Source: Bradyrhizobium sp. RP6 (GTDB lineage: Bacteria; Pseudomonadota; Alphaproteobacteria; Rhizobiales; Xanthobacteraceae). From it: DNA of 64,000 nucleotides. Of this stretch, positions 23,987 through 32,689 are shown one piece after another (the first letter of the stretch is position 1; every line of letters starts with the position of its first letter). A model generated the notes under the pieces. That model was given only the letters and a program-made list of their open reading frames with translations. It searched no databases and was not told the origin of the DNA. A program made the translations under genes and the position numbers. The stretch is taken from NCBI RefSeq assembly GCF_003837805.1, contig NZ_RQIT01000001.1, positions 62,001 through 126,000 of the forward strand, written 5' to 3'.

Positions 23987-25114
23987 ATGACACCGCCGCC
24001 TTTCACCCTCCGAAGCGTTCAGGCCTTTGGCTATCGCTACCCGTTGACGACGCCGGTTATCACGTCCTTCGGGCGGATGACGGACCGGCCCGCCGTCTTC
24101 GTTCGCGTCGAAGACACCGACGGACAAGTTGGCTGGGGGGAAGTGTGGTGCAATTTCCCAGCACCAGGTGCTGAACACCGTGTTCGGCTCGTCAACGAGG
24201 TACTTGCGCCGGCTCTTGTCGGATTCACCGTGCTGGAGCCGTCAGCAGCGTTCGAGCGTCTGACGCAAGGAACCTCTGTGCTCGCGCTGCAATCAGGAGA
24301 AGCCGGCCCGTTTGCGCAGTCAATTGCCGGCATCGATCTGGCAGTCTGGGATCTCCACGCCCGCCGCCAGAACGTCGCGCTGTGGCGGCTGCTCGGTGGG
24401 GCGAAGCGGAAGATCAAGGTCTACGCCAGCGGCATCAATCCGGTCGGGTCCGAACGGACGGCCGGAGCGGCCCTGGACCGCGGCTACCGAGCGTTGAAGC
24501 TGAAGATCGGCTTCGATCCGGCCGGTGACCGCGCCAATCTCGCCGCGCTGCGCCTCCTTGTGGGCGAAGGTTTGCTTGCAGCCGACGTCAACCAGGGCTG
24601 GACTATTGCGCAGGCGCTGGAACTTGCACCGCAGCTCGAGCGCTTCGGTCTCGCCTGGCTGGAGGAGCCGATCCGCGCCGATCGCCCCCGCCAGGAATGG
24701 ACCCAATTGCTCGAAGCCATCCGCATTCCGCTCGCAGCCGGCGAGAACATCGCAAGCCACGCCGGCTTTGCCGAGGTGGTGCGCGAGCCGTGTCTCGGTG
24801 TCGTCCAGCCCGACATCGCCAAATGGGGCGGGTTGTCGGCGTGCGCGGGCATTGCCCGCGACATCCTAACGTCGGGGAAGATGTTCTGCCCGCACTATCT
24901 CGGGGCCGGCATCGGGCTTCTGGCATCCGCGCATCTTCTCGCCGGCGTCGGCGGCGACGGACTGCTCGAAGTCGACTGCAATGAAAACCCGCTGCGCGAC
25001 CGCTTCTGCGGTCCCGTGCTCGATGTCCGCGACGGCATGATCACGCTCAGTGACGAGGCTGGCCTCGGCATCACGCCCGATCTTGCCTCCATCGAACACT
25101 ACCGGACGATCTGA
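23987..25114 (+). CDS. Mandelate racemase / muconate lactonizing enzyme family protein (enolase superfamily)
   Basis: A 375-residue enzyme with an enolase-type N-terminal cap and TIM-barrel. Catalytic residues are visible: the KxK motif Lys171/Lys173 (LKLKIGF), metal ligands Asp200 (ADVNQGW), Glu226 (LEEP) and Glu253 (AGENIAS), and a probable Asp276 (QPD) with His303 (CPHYLG) dyad. That set places it in the mandelate-racemase-like subgroup, which abstracts a proton alpha to a carboxylate; most members are acid-sugar dehydratases, cycloisomerases or racemases. It is first in an operon with the GMC oxidoreductase (overlapping start) and the GntR regulator, divergent from a NitT/TauT importer. 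The substrate is probably an imported carboxylate. Confidence 0.92.
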   Translation: MTPPPFTLRSVQAFGYRYPLTTPVITSFGRMTDRPAVFVRVEDTDGQVGWGEVWCNFPAPGAEHRVRLVNEVLAPALVGFTVLEPSAAFERLTQGTSVLALQSGEAGPFAQSIAGIDLAVWDLHARRQNVALWRLLGGAKRKIKVYASGINPVGSERTAGAALDRGYRALKLKIGFDPAGDRANLAALRLLVGEGLLAADVNQGWTIAQALELAPQLERFGLAWLEEPIRADRPRQEWTQLLEAIRIPLAAGENIASHAGFAEVVREPCLGVVQPDIAKWGGLSACAGIARDILTSGKMFCPHYLGAGIGLLASAHLLAGVGGDGLLEVDCNENPLRDRFCGPVLDVRDGMITLSDEAGLGITPDLASIEHYRTI

Positions 25115-26709
25115 TGCCAGCACGCGGCTACGACTACATCATCGTCGGCGCGGGCTCGGCCGGCTGCGTCGTTGCGAACCGGTTGTCGGCCGATCCCTCC
25201 TGCCGCGTTCTGCTGCTGGAGGCCGGCGGATCGGATCGGAATTTCTGGCTGAAGCTTCCGGTCGGCTACTACCGGACCATCTACAACGAGCGATACTCGC
25301 GCCTGTTCAGGACCGAGCCTTCAAAAGGGAGCGGCGGTCGTGCCATCGTCTGGCCGCGTGGCCGCGTGCTCGGCGGTTCCTCGTCGATCAACGGGCTGAT
25401 CTTCATCCGGGGCCAGCACGAGGACTTTGATGATTGGGAGCGCCTAGGCGCCGATGGTTGGAGCTATCGCGAGCTGCTGCCTTATTTCCGGCGGTACGAA
25501 CGCTACCGCGGCGGCGAGAGCCAGTTTCATGGCGGGCTCGGGGAGTTCGAGGTCTCCGATCTGCGCAACGACAATCCGGCATCAAAGGCCTGGGTCGAGG
25601 CGGGTGTGCAGTTCGGCCTGCCGCGCAATCCCGACTTCAACGGCGCCACCACACTGGGCGTGGGTACCTACCAGCTCGGCATCGGGCGGCACTGGCGGAC
25701 CAGTTCCGCCTCCGCTTTTCTGCGCCCCGTTGCCAGCCGTCCCAACCTCACCATCATCACCCATGCGCAGGTCAGCAGGGTCGTTTTCGACGGTCGCATC
25801 GCCACCGGCGTGGAGTGGATCAGCAAGGGGCAGATCCACAAAGCGACGGCTGAACGTGAGGTCATCCTGTCCGGCGGCGCGCTGCAGTCGCCGCAGATAC
25901 TTCAGCTTTCGGGCGTCGGTCCGGCCGAGCTGCTGCGCAAGCTCGGCATTCCCGTCATTGCCGATTCTCCTGATGTCGGCGCCAATCTTCAGGACCATTA
26001 TCAGGCCCGGTTGATCGTCCGCCTGAAGGAGCGAATTTCGCTCAACGATCAGGTCCGCAATCCCCTAGACCTTGCCAAGATGGGCCTTCAGTGGATGCTG
26101 GCAGGCAGCGGCCCGTTGACGGTCGGCGCGGGGCAGGTGGGCGGCGCGGCCTGCACGGAATACGCCGTCGGCAGCCGGCCGGACGTGCAGTTCAACGTGA
26201 TGCCGCTCTCGGTCGACAAGCCAGGCGAGCCCTTGCACAGCTATTCCGGCTTCACCGCTTCGGTCTGGCAATGCCACGGAAAGTCGCGCGGACAGCTCGC
26301 GATCAGCTCGACCGATCCGTTCGAGCAGCCGCGGATCGCACCAAACTATTTCGCCGAGGAGATCGACCGCAAGACCATCATCGCTGGCCTGAAGATTTTG
26401 CGCGAGATCTATCAGCAGAAGGCGTTTCGCCCGCTCTGGGATGTCGAGATGGTGCCAGGCGAGGCGGCAAAGGATGATGCCGGGCTGTGGGACTTTGCGC
26501 GCAACACGGGAGGTACAGTATTTCACTGTGTCGGGACCTGTCGCATGGGCAGCGACGCGCAGGCCGTGCTCGATCCTCAACTGCGTGTGCGCGGTGTCGA
26601 GCGGCTGCGTGTGATCGATGCCTCGGTGATGCCGCAGATCACCTCGGCCAACACCAATGCGACCAGCCTGATGATCGGCGAACGCGGTGCAGCGCTGGTC
26701 ATGGCCTGA
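25114..26709 (+). CDS. GMC-family FAD oxidoreductase (choline dehydrogenase-like)
   Basis: A 531-residue flavoprotein. The ADP-binding Rossmann motif YDYIIVGAGSAGCVVANRLS is at residues 6-25, a GGSSSINGLIFIRG signature follows near residue 88, and the C-terminal active-site stretch is FHCVGTCRMGSDAQ near residue 470 with a closing SANTNATSLMIGERG. GMC enzymes oxidise alcohols, passing electrons to quinones or oxygen. No signal peptide. The ATG shares bases with the previous gene's TGA, so translation is coupled. It probably oxidises an alcohol group in the same pathway as the enolase-superfamily enzyme. Confidence 0.94.
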   Translation: MPARGYDYIIVGAGSAGCVVANRLSADPSCRVLLLEAGGSDRNFWLKLPVGYYRTIYNERYSRLFRTEPSKGSGGRAIVWPRGRVLGGSSSINGLIFIRGQHEDFDDWERLGADGWSYRELLPYFRRYERYRGGESQFHGGLGEFEVSDLRNDNPASKAWVEAGVQFGLPRNPDFNGATTLGVGTYQLGIGRHWRTSSASAFLRPVASRPNLTIITHAQVSRVVFDGRIATGVEWISKGQIHKATAEREVILSGGALQSPQILQLSGVGPAELLRKLGIPVIADSPDVGANLQDHYQARLIVRLKERISLNDQVRNPLDLAKMGLQWMLAGSGPLTVGAGQVGGAACTEYAVGSRPDVQFNVMPLSVDKPGEPLHSYSGFTASVWQCHGKSRGQLAISSTDPFEQPRIAPNYFAEEIDRKTIIAGLKILREIYQQKAFRPLWDVEMVPGEAAKDDAGLWDFARNTGGTVFHCVGTCRMGSDAQAVLDPQLRVRGVERLRVIDASVMPQITSANTNATSLMIGERGAALVMA

Positions 26710-26737
26710 TCGCGCGGCCTGAATTCCGGAGGACGAG

Positions 26738-27460
26738 ATGGAATTGAGTTCCGACAGTCACGTCCCCAAATACGCGCAGATCGCCGACATCTTCCGGCAG
26801 CGCATCGCGCGCGGCGTCTGGACCCAGGGCTTTCGCCTGCCGGCCAACGAGGAGCTGGCGGCCGAGTTCGGCGTGTCGCGCGTCACAATCAGGCAGGCGG
26901 TGGAGCTGCTCGCCCGCGACGGCGTGATCGAGGCGCAGCAGGGTCGCGGCACCTTCGTCACGGGGACCGTGCGGCAGGATCGCTGGCTCAAGGTCGAGAC
27001 GACGCTCTCCGATCTCGCCGACATGTATCGCGACACTTCGCCCGAGATCATCAATATCTCGGAAAGCCGCACCAATGCGCCGCTGCTTCCCGGCGATGGC
27101 AAGCCGGCCGAGAAGTACGTCTTCATGCGCCGGCTGCATTCACGGCAGAAGCAGCCATACTGCGTCATTTCCATCTATCTCGACGAGAAGATCTTTCGCA
27201 GATCGCCGAAGCGTTTTCGCAACGAGACCGTGATCCCGATCCTGAACGATCTCAGGGATCCCGCCATCGCCAGCGCGCGCCAAACTCTGACGATCGGTAC
27301 CGCGGATATCGAGGCGGCGCGGCTGCTGCGCGTGCCGCTGAACTCTCCGGTGGCAGAAGTCCGCCGCATTTTCACGACCGCGGACCGCACCGTGATCTAT
27401 CTCGGCGAAGTCACCTATCGCGGCGACTTCGTGCGGATCGACATGGATCTGCGGCCCTAG
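26738..27460 (+). CDS. GntR-family transcriptional regulator (HutC/UTRA type)
   Basis: A 240-residue regulator. The N-terminal winged helix contains YAQIADIFRQRIARGVW, PANEELAAEFGVSRVTIRQA and the wing QQGRGTFVTG. The C-terminal half is a UTRA ligand-binding domain (RRLHSRQKQPYCVISIYLDE; a late VAEVRRIFTTADRTVIYLG). It is the last gene of the three-gene operon, 28 bases after the GMC gene. By position it controls this operon and the divergent importer, probably through the inverted repeat at 23917-23944 with a pathway intermediate as effector. Confidence 0.93.
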   Translation: MELSSDSHVPKYAQIADIFRQRIARGVWTQGFRLPANEELAAEFGVSRVTIRQAVELLARDGVIEAQQGRGTFVTGTVRQDRWLKVETTLSDLADMYRDTSPEIINISESRTNAPLLPGDGKPAEKYVFMRRLHSRQKQPYCVISIYLDEKIFRRSPKRFRNETVIPILNDLRDPAIASARQTLTIGTADIEAARLLRVPLNSPVAEVRRIFTTADRTVIYLGEVTYRGDFVRIDMDLRP

Positions 27461-27466
27461 CGGCCA

Positions 27467-29257
27467 TCAACGCGAGAACAGTTCCTGGTTCCGGCGTTCG
27501 AGCTCTTCACCGTAAGTGCGCAGAACGTGAGCTTCGCTGAGGGTGCCGATCGTGGCGCGATGGTCGAGACGGTCGACAACCGCGAGCACGTCGGCCTCGC
27601 TGCGTTCGAAGGCCTTCAGGATTTGGCGAACCGGCGTGGTCGGGAGCAGGTATTCGTCCTGTTGCTGCGCCAGCGACCCGAGCAGCTCCTCGTCCCGGCT
27701 GGCCACGGAATGCAGCGTGGCGGCGGGCACGATGCCCGCATAGATGCCATTGGGATCGCGCAATACGATCTGGCGGACCAGCGCCGGCGAGAACTGCCGT
27801 TGCGCCTCGCCGATCGGCATCGTCGTCGGCGCATTCTCGAAGTCGGTGCGCATCAGGGATGCCGCGCTCATCTGCCGGACCCAGCCGATGTCCTGCGGGC
27901 CGCGGATCGCTTCGCCGCGCAGATGGAAGCGCCATGTCGCGAAGCTGTAGCCGAAGAGTTCACGGACGATCAGCGCGCAGACCGATGATGCGACCACCGC
28001 TCCAACCGTGACCGAGAAATCGCCGGTGATCTCGAGCGCGAGACAGACCATGCTGAAGGGCGCGCCGAGCACGCCGGTTCCGAGCGCGGCGAGCGCCGCG
28101 ATCGCGGCAGTGCCGGGCTGAAGCGCGATCGTGGGAAGAGGGCCGGTCAGCACGACGCTGTAGAGCTGCCCGATCAGCGCGCCGAGCAGGAGCGAGGCGA
28201 AGAACAGGCCGCCGCGAAAGCCCGAGCCGAGCGAGATGGCGGAGGCCAGGATCTTGAACACGATGGTGGTCGTGAGCAGGAGCCAGGTCGGATTGCTGAC
28301 CAGAAGAATCTGCATCGCGCCGTGGCCGGCGCCGAGCACGGTCGGCGTCAGCAGGGCGAGGCCACCGAGAAGGAGACCGCCGAGAATCGGCCGCAGCAAA
28401 CCCTTGAGCACCGTGATGCGCTGAAAGCAGCGCTCGGAGAATGCGACAGCGAGCATGACGAGAATGCTGACGAAGGCGCAAATGATGCCGATCAGCACCG
28501 TCTGCCCGATCATTTCGACGGAAACCGGCGAGGGGAATCCAGGCACCATCAGAAAGGACTGATGCGTCAATTGCCGCGCGAGGAGCCATGCGGTGACCGC
28601 GCTGGCGATGACCGGCACGAGACCGGCAGAGGTGTAAGCGCCGAGCACGACCTCGAAGGCGTAGAAGGCACCTGCCAGCGGCGCCGAAAACGCGGCGCTG
28701 ATGGCTCCCGCAGCGCCGCAGGCCACCAGGAGCCGCATGTCGTTGCGCCGGGCGGCCAGGCGCTGGCCGACGTGGGAGCCGAACATCGAGCAGATCTGGG
28801 TGTAGCCGGCTTCCAGTCCAACTGATCCGCCGAACCCGTTGGACAACAGTGTCTGGATCGAGATCAGCAAGCTGCCTCGAAACGACACCCGTCCGCCATA
28901 GAGCGCATTGGCCTCGATGGCGTCGGCGAGCTGCTGTCCCTTGACGCGCCGGGCGAAGAAAAGCCCGATCAGCGCAAGCACCAGGCCACCGAGCACCGGG
29001 ATCAGCAGCGTGCGCTGCCACGAGATCACACCGGTGGCACTGAGGTGGGCGTCGAACGGAATGTCGAACAGCAGGGCGTGTGATACCTGGCTGAGGCTCG
29101 AGATCGCAGCCACGAGCACGCCGCTGAGCAGCCCGACGACGATGGCGACAAGCACAAGGCCGGTCTCGCGGTTGCGCACGAAGTTGCGCAGGAACAATGG
29201 CAGCAGGCGGATGCCGGGAGAAGCGGCCGGCTTCGCAGGATGTGATGCCGGCGCCAT
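27467..29257 (-). CDS. ClC-family anion channel/antiporter with C-terminal CBS domains
   Basis: A 596-residue membrane protein. The first 440 or so residues form the ClC core of multiple helices; the gating region reads GFGGSVGLEAGYTQICSMFG (with the Glu of the gating motif) and the second selectivity region SLGSGFRGGLFFASLLLGA. A soluble tail with two CBS-like units follows (from ASLMRTDFENAPTTMPIGEA to the end), which usually senses nucleotides. ClC proteins conduct or exchange Cl-, nitrate, fluoride or other anions. It is the last gene of the sulfatase operon, one base after the FGE gene. That placement suggests a role in relieving the anion load from sulfate-ester cleavage, which is an inference. 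Confidence 0.9.
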   Translation of the reverse strand: MAPASHPAKPAASPGIRLLPLFLRNFVRNRETGLVLVAIVVGLLSGVLVAAISSLSQVSHALLFDIPFDAHLSATGVISWQRTLLIPVLGGLVLALIGLFFARRVKGQQLADAIEANALYGGRVSFRGSLLISIQTLLSNGFGGSVGLEAGYTQICSMFGSHVGQRLAARRNDMRLLVACGAAGAISAAFSAPLAGAFYAFEVVLGAYTSAGLVPVIASAVTAWLLARQLTHQSFLMVPGFPSPVSVEMIGQTVLIGIICAFVSILVMLAVAFSERCFQRITVLKGLLRPILGGLLLGGLALLTPTVLGAGHGAMQILLVSNPTWLLLTTTIVFKILASAISLGSGFRGGLFFASLLLGALIGQLYSVVLTGPLPTIALQPGTAAIAALAALGTGVLGAPFSMVCLALEITGDFSVTVGAVVASSVCALIVRELFGYSFATWRFHLRGEAIRGPQDIGWVRQMSAASLMRTDFENAPTTMPIGEAQRQFSPALVRQIVLRDPNGIYAGIVPAATLHSVASRDEELLGSLAQQQDEYLLPTTPVRQILKAFERSEADVLAVVDRLDHRATIGTLSEAHVLRTYGEELERRNQELFSR

Positions 29258-29258
29258 C

Positions 29259-30233
29259 CTACGCCGGATCTCGCAGCGGTTCGGCGCGCACGACGCGGAA
29301 GCCGATATTGCTCGACGCGGAGTCGGGCGTGTTGGAGCTTCGCGCCGCGACGCGGTAGCGATTGCAGTAGGATTCGTGGCAGAGGAAGGATCCGCCGCGC
29401 ATCGATCGGTTGGGAGCAGGCTTGCGGTTCAAGGGATCTCGCGATGGCGTGAGGCCGTGATAGCTCGGCGAAAAATAGTCCTCGCACCATTCCCAGACGT
29501 TTCCGGCGACATTGTGCAGGCCATATCCGTTGGGCGCGAAACTGTGAACCGGCGCCGTACCGAAATATCCATCATCGACGGTGTTGCGGTCGGGAAAGTT
29601 GCCCTGCCAGATATTGCAGCGATGCTCGCCGCCGGGCTGCAGCTCGTTGCCCCAAGGGTAGGTGGCCCGGTCCAGCCCGCCGCGCGCGGCCATCTCCCAT
29701 TCCGCCTCGGTCGGCAGGCGCGTACCGCACCATCGGCAATAGGCCTGTGCGTCGTTCCAGGAGATGTGGACAACGGGATGATCGAGTCTGTCGAGGATGC
29801 TGCTCGTAGGTCCTTCCGGTTGCGCCCAATAGGCGCGCGTCACCGGGATCCACCATGGCGTTTCCTGAACGCGCGTCTTGCGGGCCGCACGTGCTTCTTC
29901 CGGCAATAGCCCGTCGAAGACAAAGCTCCAGCCGTAACGTTCGGCGTCCGTCGTATAGCCCGTGGCACGGACGAAGTCGCCGAATTGCAGATTGCTCACC
30001 GCGTGGCAGGCAATGGCAAACGGCGACAATGTCACGAGCCGCACCGGGCCTTCGCCGTCTTCGGCGAAGCCGATGTCGGCAGATCCCATGTGGAAAGTTC
30101 CGCCGATCAGCGAGCTCCAGCGGCGCAAGATCGGAGTTGGACTGGGACGGATCGCCGCTTGCGCATCCTCGCCCGTCGCCGGCCCGCTGCCGGCGGCGCG
30201 CTGGGTGCAACAATGTGAGCGATCCCCGGTCAT
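29259..30233 (-). CDS. Formylglycine-generating enzyme (SUMF1/FGE family)
   Basis: A 324-residue enzyme that converts the active-site Cys of type I sulfatases to formylglycine. The family pattern is complete: GGTFHMGSADIGFAEDGEG at the start of the domain, HPVVHISWNDAQAYCRWCGT, RLPTEAEWEMAARGG, GNVWEWCEDYFSPSYHG and the active-site RGGSFLCHESYCNRYR with Cys285 and Cys290, followed by SSNIGFRVVR. Both active cysteines of aerobic, copper-dependent FGEs are present. The first 35 residues are extra and not signal-like, so it should be cytoplasmic. It starts 3 bases after the sulfatase stop, its obvious client. Confidence 0.95.
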   Translation of the reverse strand: MTGDRSHCCTQRAAGSGPATGEDAQAAIRPSPTPILRRWSSLIGGTFHMGSADIGFAEDGEGPVRLVTLSPFAIACHAVSNLQFGDFVRATGYTTDAERYGWSFVFDGLLPEEARAARKTRVQETPWWIPVTRAYWAQPEGPTSSILDRLDHPVVHISWNDAQAYCRWCGTRLPTEAEWEMAARGGLDRATYPWGNELQPGGEHRCNIWQGNFPDRNTVDDGYFGTAPVHSFAPNGYGLHNVAGNVWEWCEDYFSPSYHGLTPSRDPLNRKPAPNRSMRGGSFLCHESYCNRYRVAARSSNTPDSASSNIGFRVVRAEPLRDPA

Positions 30234-30236
30234 GTC

Positions 30237-31880
30237 CTATTTCTGCTTCTCTTCCTCCCAGAAGGCTGTGCCGCCTTCCGCCTTCATCAGCTCCAGAATC
30301 TTCTCGCGCGGGATCACGCCGCAGCGATTTGCCCATTGTTGATACTGCGCCGTCATCTCGCGGACGCGGTCCGGATGTTGCACGGCGAGATCGTTCATCT
30401 CAGTGCGGTCCGTCTCCATGTCGTAGAGTTCCCAGGGGCCGGGATACTTCCGCACCAGCTTCCACTTGCCGACGCGGACGGCCGCATTGCCCTCGTGCTC
30501 CCAGAACAGGGGGCCACGGCTGCCATAGGCCGAGGCGAATGACGGCACCAGGCTCTCGCCTTCGCAGGGCAGGATGGCGTTGCCGTTATACTCCTTGGGA
30601 TAGGTCGCGCCGCTGACGTCGAGGATGGTCGCCATCACGTCGGTGAGCTGGCTTGGGTTGTGCCGCAGGCCGCCTCTGTCGGAGATGCCGCGCGGCCAGT
30701 GCACGATGAACGGCGTGGCGATACCGCCTTCGTGGATCCAGTGCTTGTAGAGCCGGAACGGCGTATTGGAGAGATTGGCCCAGGCCGTGCCGTAACTCTG
30801 ATAAGTGTCTTCGGCGCCGGGCATCAGCGTCGGATCGTTGCCGAAGCGCACCGGCCTGCCGTCGCGCGTCCTGGCCTTGGCGATCATGAGCTGGTCCACC
30901 AATTCCTTCGCGGTGACCCCTGCCGGAATGTCCTCGGCGCAGGCGCCGTTGTCGGACAGGAAGATGATCAGTGTGTTGTCCATCTGGCCGGTCTCTTCCA
31001 GCGCCTTCAGGATGCGGCCGATGCCCTGGTCCATGCGATCGATCTGAGCCGCGTAGACCTCCATGCAGCGCAGCGTCCATTCGCGTTGCTCCGCGTCGGT
31101 CCACGGCGGCTGGGTCGGATCGCGATCGGTCAGGCGCCAGTTCGGATGGATGATGCCGTCATCGACGAGGCGCTTGAGGCGCTCTTCGCGCAGTCGGTCC
31201 CAGCCTGCGTCGAAGCGGCCCTTGTATTTCGCGATATCCTCGTCATGGGCATGTAGCGGCCAGTGCGGCGCCGTGTAGGCGACATACTGGAAGAACGGGG
31301 CGTCTGGCTTCTGCGCCTTGTGCTGGCGGATGAAGGCCGCGGCCTGGTCGCTGATCGCGTCGGTGTAAAAGAACGAGGGATCCTTCTCCGCCTCGTGCTC
31401 GATATTGTCGTTGCCACGGGTGAGCGTGTTGGGATGGTAAAAGCTGCCGGCGCCGATGATGGTGCCGTAGAAATGATCGAAGCCACGCTGCATCGGCCAT
31501 GCGTCGGTCGGCTCCGTCAGGCTGCTGGCGATGTGCCATTTGCCGCTGAGGTAAGACGTGTAGTTCTTGCTCTTCAGGGCCTCGGCGATCGTCACGCAGC
31601 TCTTGTTTAGGTTGCCGGCATAGCCCTCGGGGCCGTTGCTGTAGGTGAGGATGCCGATGCCGGTCTGGTGCGGATGCAGGCCGGTCAGCAGCGAGGCGCG
31701 CGAGGGGCTGCAGCGTGCGGTGTTGTAGAACTGCGAATAGCGTAAGCCATTGGCGGCAAGGCGATCCAGGTTCGGCGTCTGGATCTCGCCGCCGTAACAG
31801 CCGATGTCCGAAAAGCCCATGTCGTCATTGAGGATGAGCAGGATGTTGGGGCTGTCGGAAGTCTTTGCGCCATTCGGCAT
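30237..31880 (-). CDS. Type I arylsulfatase, cytoplasmic
   Basis: A 547-residue sulfatase. The N-terminus PNILLILNDDMGFSDIGCYG carries the metal-binding Asp19/Asp20. The sulfatase signature CSPSRASLLTG starts at Cys57, the residue that FGE converts to formylglycine. A late FLSDNGACAEDIPAG supplies further metal ligands. The length and the internal GYAGNLNKSCVTIAEALKSK and YLSGKWHIASSL segments are typical. There is no signal peptide, so it hydrolyses sulfate esters in the cytoplasm after import. It lies between the GntR gene and its FGE in a compact operon with a sugar-type ABC importer. Substrate unknown; a sulfated carbohydrate is likely from the transporter type. Confidence 0.95.
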   Translation of the reverse strand: MPNGAKTSDSPNILLILNDDMGFSDIGCYGGEIQTPNLDRLAANGLRYSQFYNTARCSPSRASLLTGLHPHQTGIGILTYSNGPEGYAGNLNKSCVTIAEALKSKNYTSYLSGKWHIASSLTEPTDAWPMQRGFDHFYGTIIGAGSFYHPNTLTRGNDNIEHEAEKDPSFFYTDAISDQAAAFIRQHKAQKPDAPFFQYVAYTAPHWPLHAHDEDIAKYKGRFDAGWDRLREERLKRLVDDGIIHPNWRLTDRDPTQPPWTDAEQREWTLRCMEVYAAQIDRMDQGIGRILKALEETGQMDNTLIIFLSDNGACAEDIPAGVTAKELVDQLMIAKARTRDGRPVRFGNDPTLMPGAEDTYQSYGTAWANLSNTPFRLYKHWIHEGGIATPFIVHWPRGISDRGGLRHNPSQLTDVMATILDVSGATYPKEYNGNAILPCEGESLVPSFASAYGSRGPLFWEHEGNAAVRVGKWKLVRKYPGPWELYDMETDRTEMNDLAVQHPDRVREMTAQYQQWANRCGVIPREKILELMKAEGGTAFWEEEKQK

Positions 31881-31911
31881 GCTGGTGTCCTCGTTATTGA
31901 CGTTGGCGTTG

Positions 31912-32685
31912 TTAGTGGCGGCGCGTCAGGCTGATGCTGAGGCGGAAATATTTCGGCAGATAGACGGCGCGCAGCAGCTCGAGCGCCCGTCCGTCCTTGC
32001 CGAAGGTGACGCGTTCGATGGCGAGCAGGGGCGAACCGACTTTCACGCCGAGCAGCTTGGCGCTGCCGGCATCAGCGAGATCGGCGCTGATGGTCTGCTG
32101 CGCGTCCTTGATGGCGAGGCCAAGCTCGTCCTCGAAGACGCGATACATGATGATCGAGACCAGATCGCGCTTTTCCAGTTCGAGACCAATGTCCGGTGGA
32201 TAGAAGGCGTGCTCGATCGCGATCGGCGTGTCATCTGCGAGCCGGAGGCGCCGAAGCTGCCAGACGGCACGTTCACGAAGCTGCTCGCGGACGGCGGCGT
32301 CGTGCCGGTTGGTCATGCCCTGCTGCAGGATTTTTGCGCCAGCTTGGTAGCCGGCGTCGCGGATGGTTTCCGAGAACCCCATGAGATGGCCGACCCAGTT
32401 CTCGGGCTGGTTCGAGCGCAGGAAGGTTCCGCGGCCGCGCGAGCGGTCGAACATGCCTTCGTTCACGAGGGGGGCGATGGCGTTGCGTATGGTGATCCGG
32501 CTGACGCCGAAATGACGGCCCAGTTCGGCTTCGGTCATGAGGCGGCCGGTTCCGTCGATCAGCTTGCCGTCACGCACCTGGTTGCGGATGGATTCACGGA
32601 TCTGGATATGCAGGGGCGTAGAGCTTTCCCCGGCCACATCACTGCCCAGCGGTGTGGGCTTCTTCTTGCGCGTTTGAACAGCCAT
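31912..32685 (-). CDS. GntR-family regulator (HutC/UTRA type) of the sulfatase operon
   Basis: A 257-residue regulator. A basic N-terminus (AVQTRKKKPTPLG) precedes the winged helix (LHIQIRESIRNQVRDGKL; MTEAELGRHFGVSRITIRNA; RGRGTFLRS). The UTRA effector domain follows, with VWQLRRLRLADDTPIAIEHA and the closing VYLPKYFRLSIS. ATG 32685 is chosen over the open frame to 32793, which overlaps the ATPase gene. It sits inside the operon between the ATPase and sulfatase genes. The palindrome at 36947-36972 in the operon's promoter is the likely binding site. Confidence 0.92.
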   Translation of the reverse strand: MAVQTRKKKPTPLGSDVAGESSTPLHIQIRESIRNQVRDGKLIDGTGRLMTEAELGRHFGVSRITIRNAIAPLVNEGMFDRSRGRGTFLRSNQPENWVGHLMGFSETIRDAGYQAGAKILQQGMTNRHDAAVREQLRERAVWQLRRLRLADDTPIAIEHAFYPPDIGLELEKRDLVSIIMYRVFEDELGLAIKDAQQTISADLADAGSAKLLGVKVGSPLLAIERVTFGKDGRALELLRAVYLPKYFRLSISLTRRH

Positions 32686-32689
32686 GATG

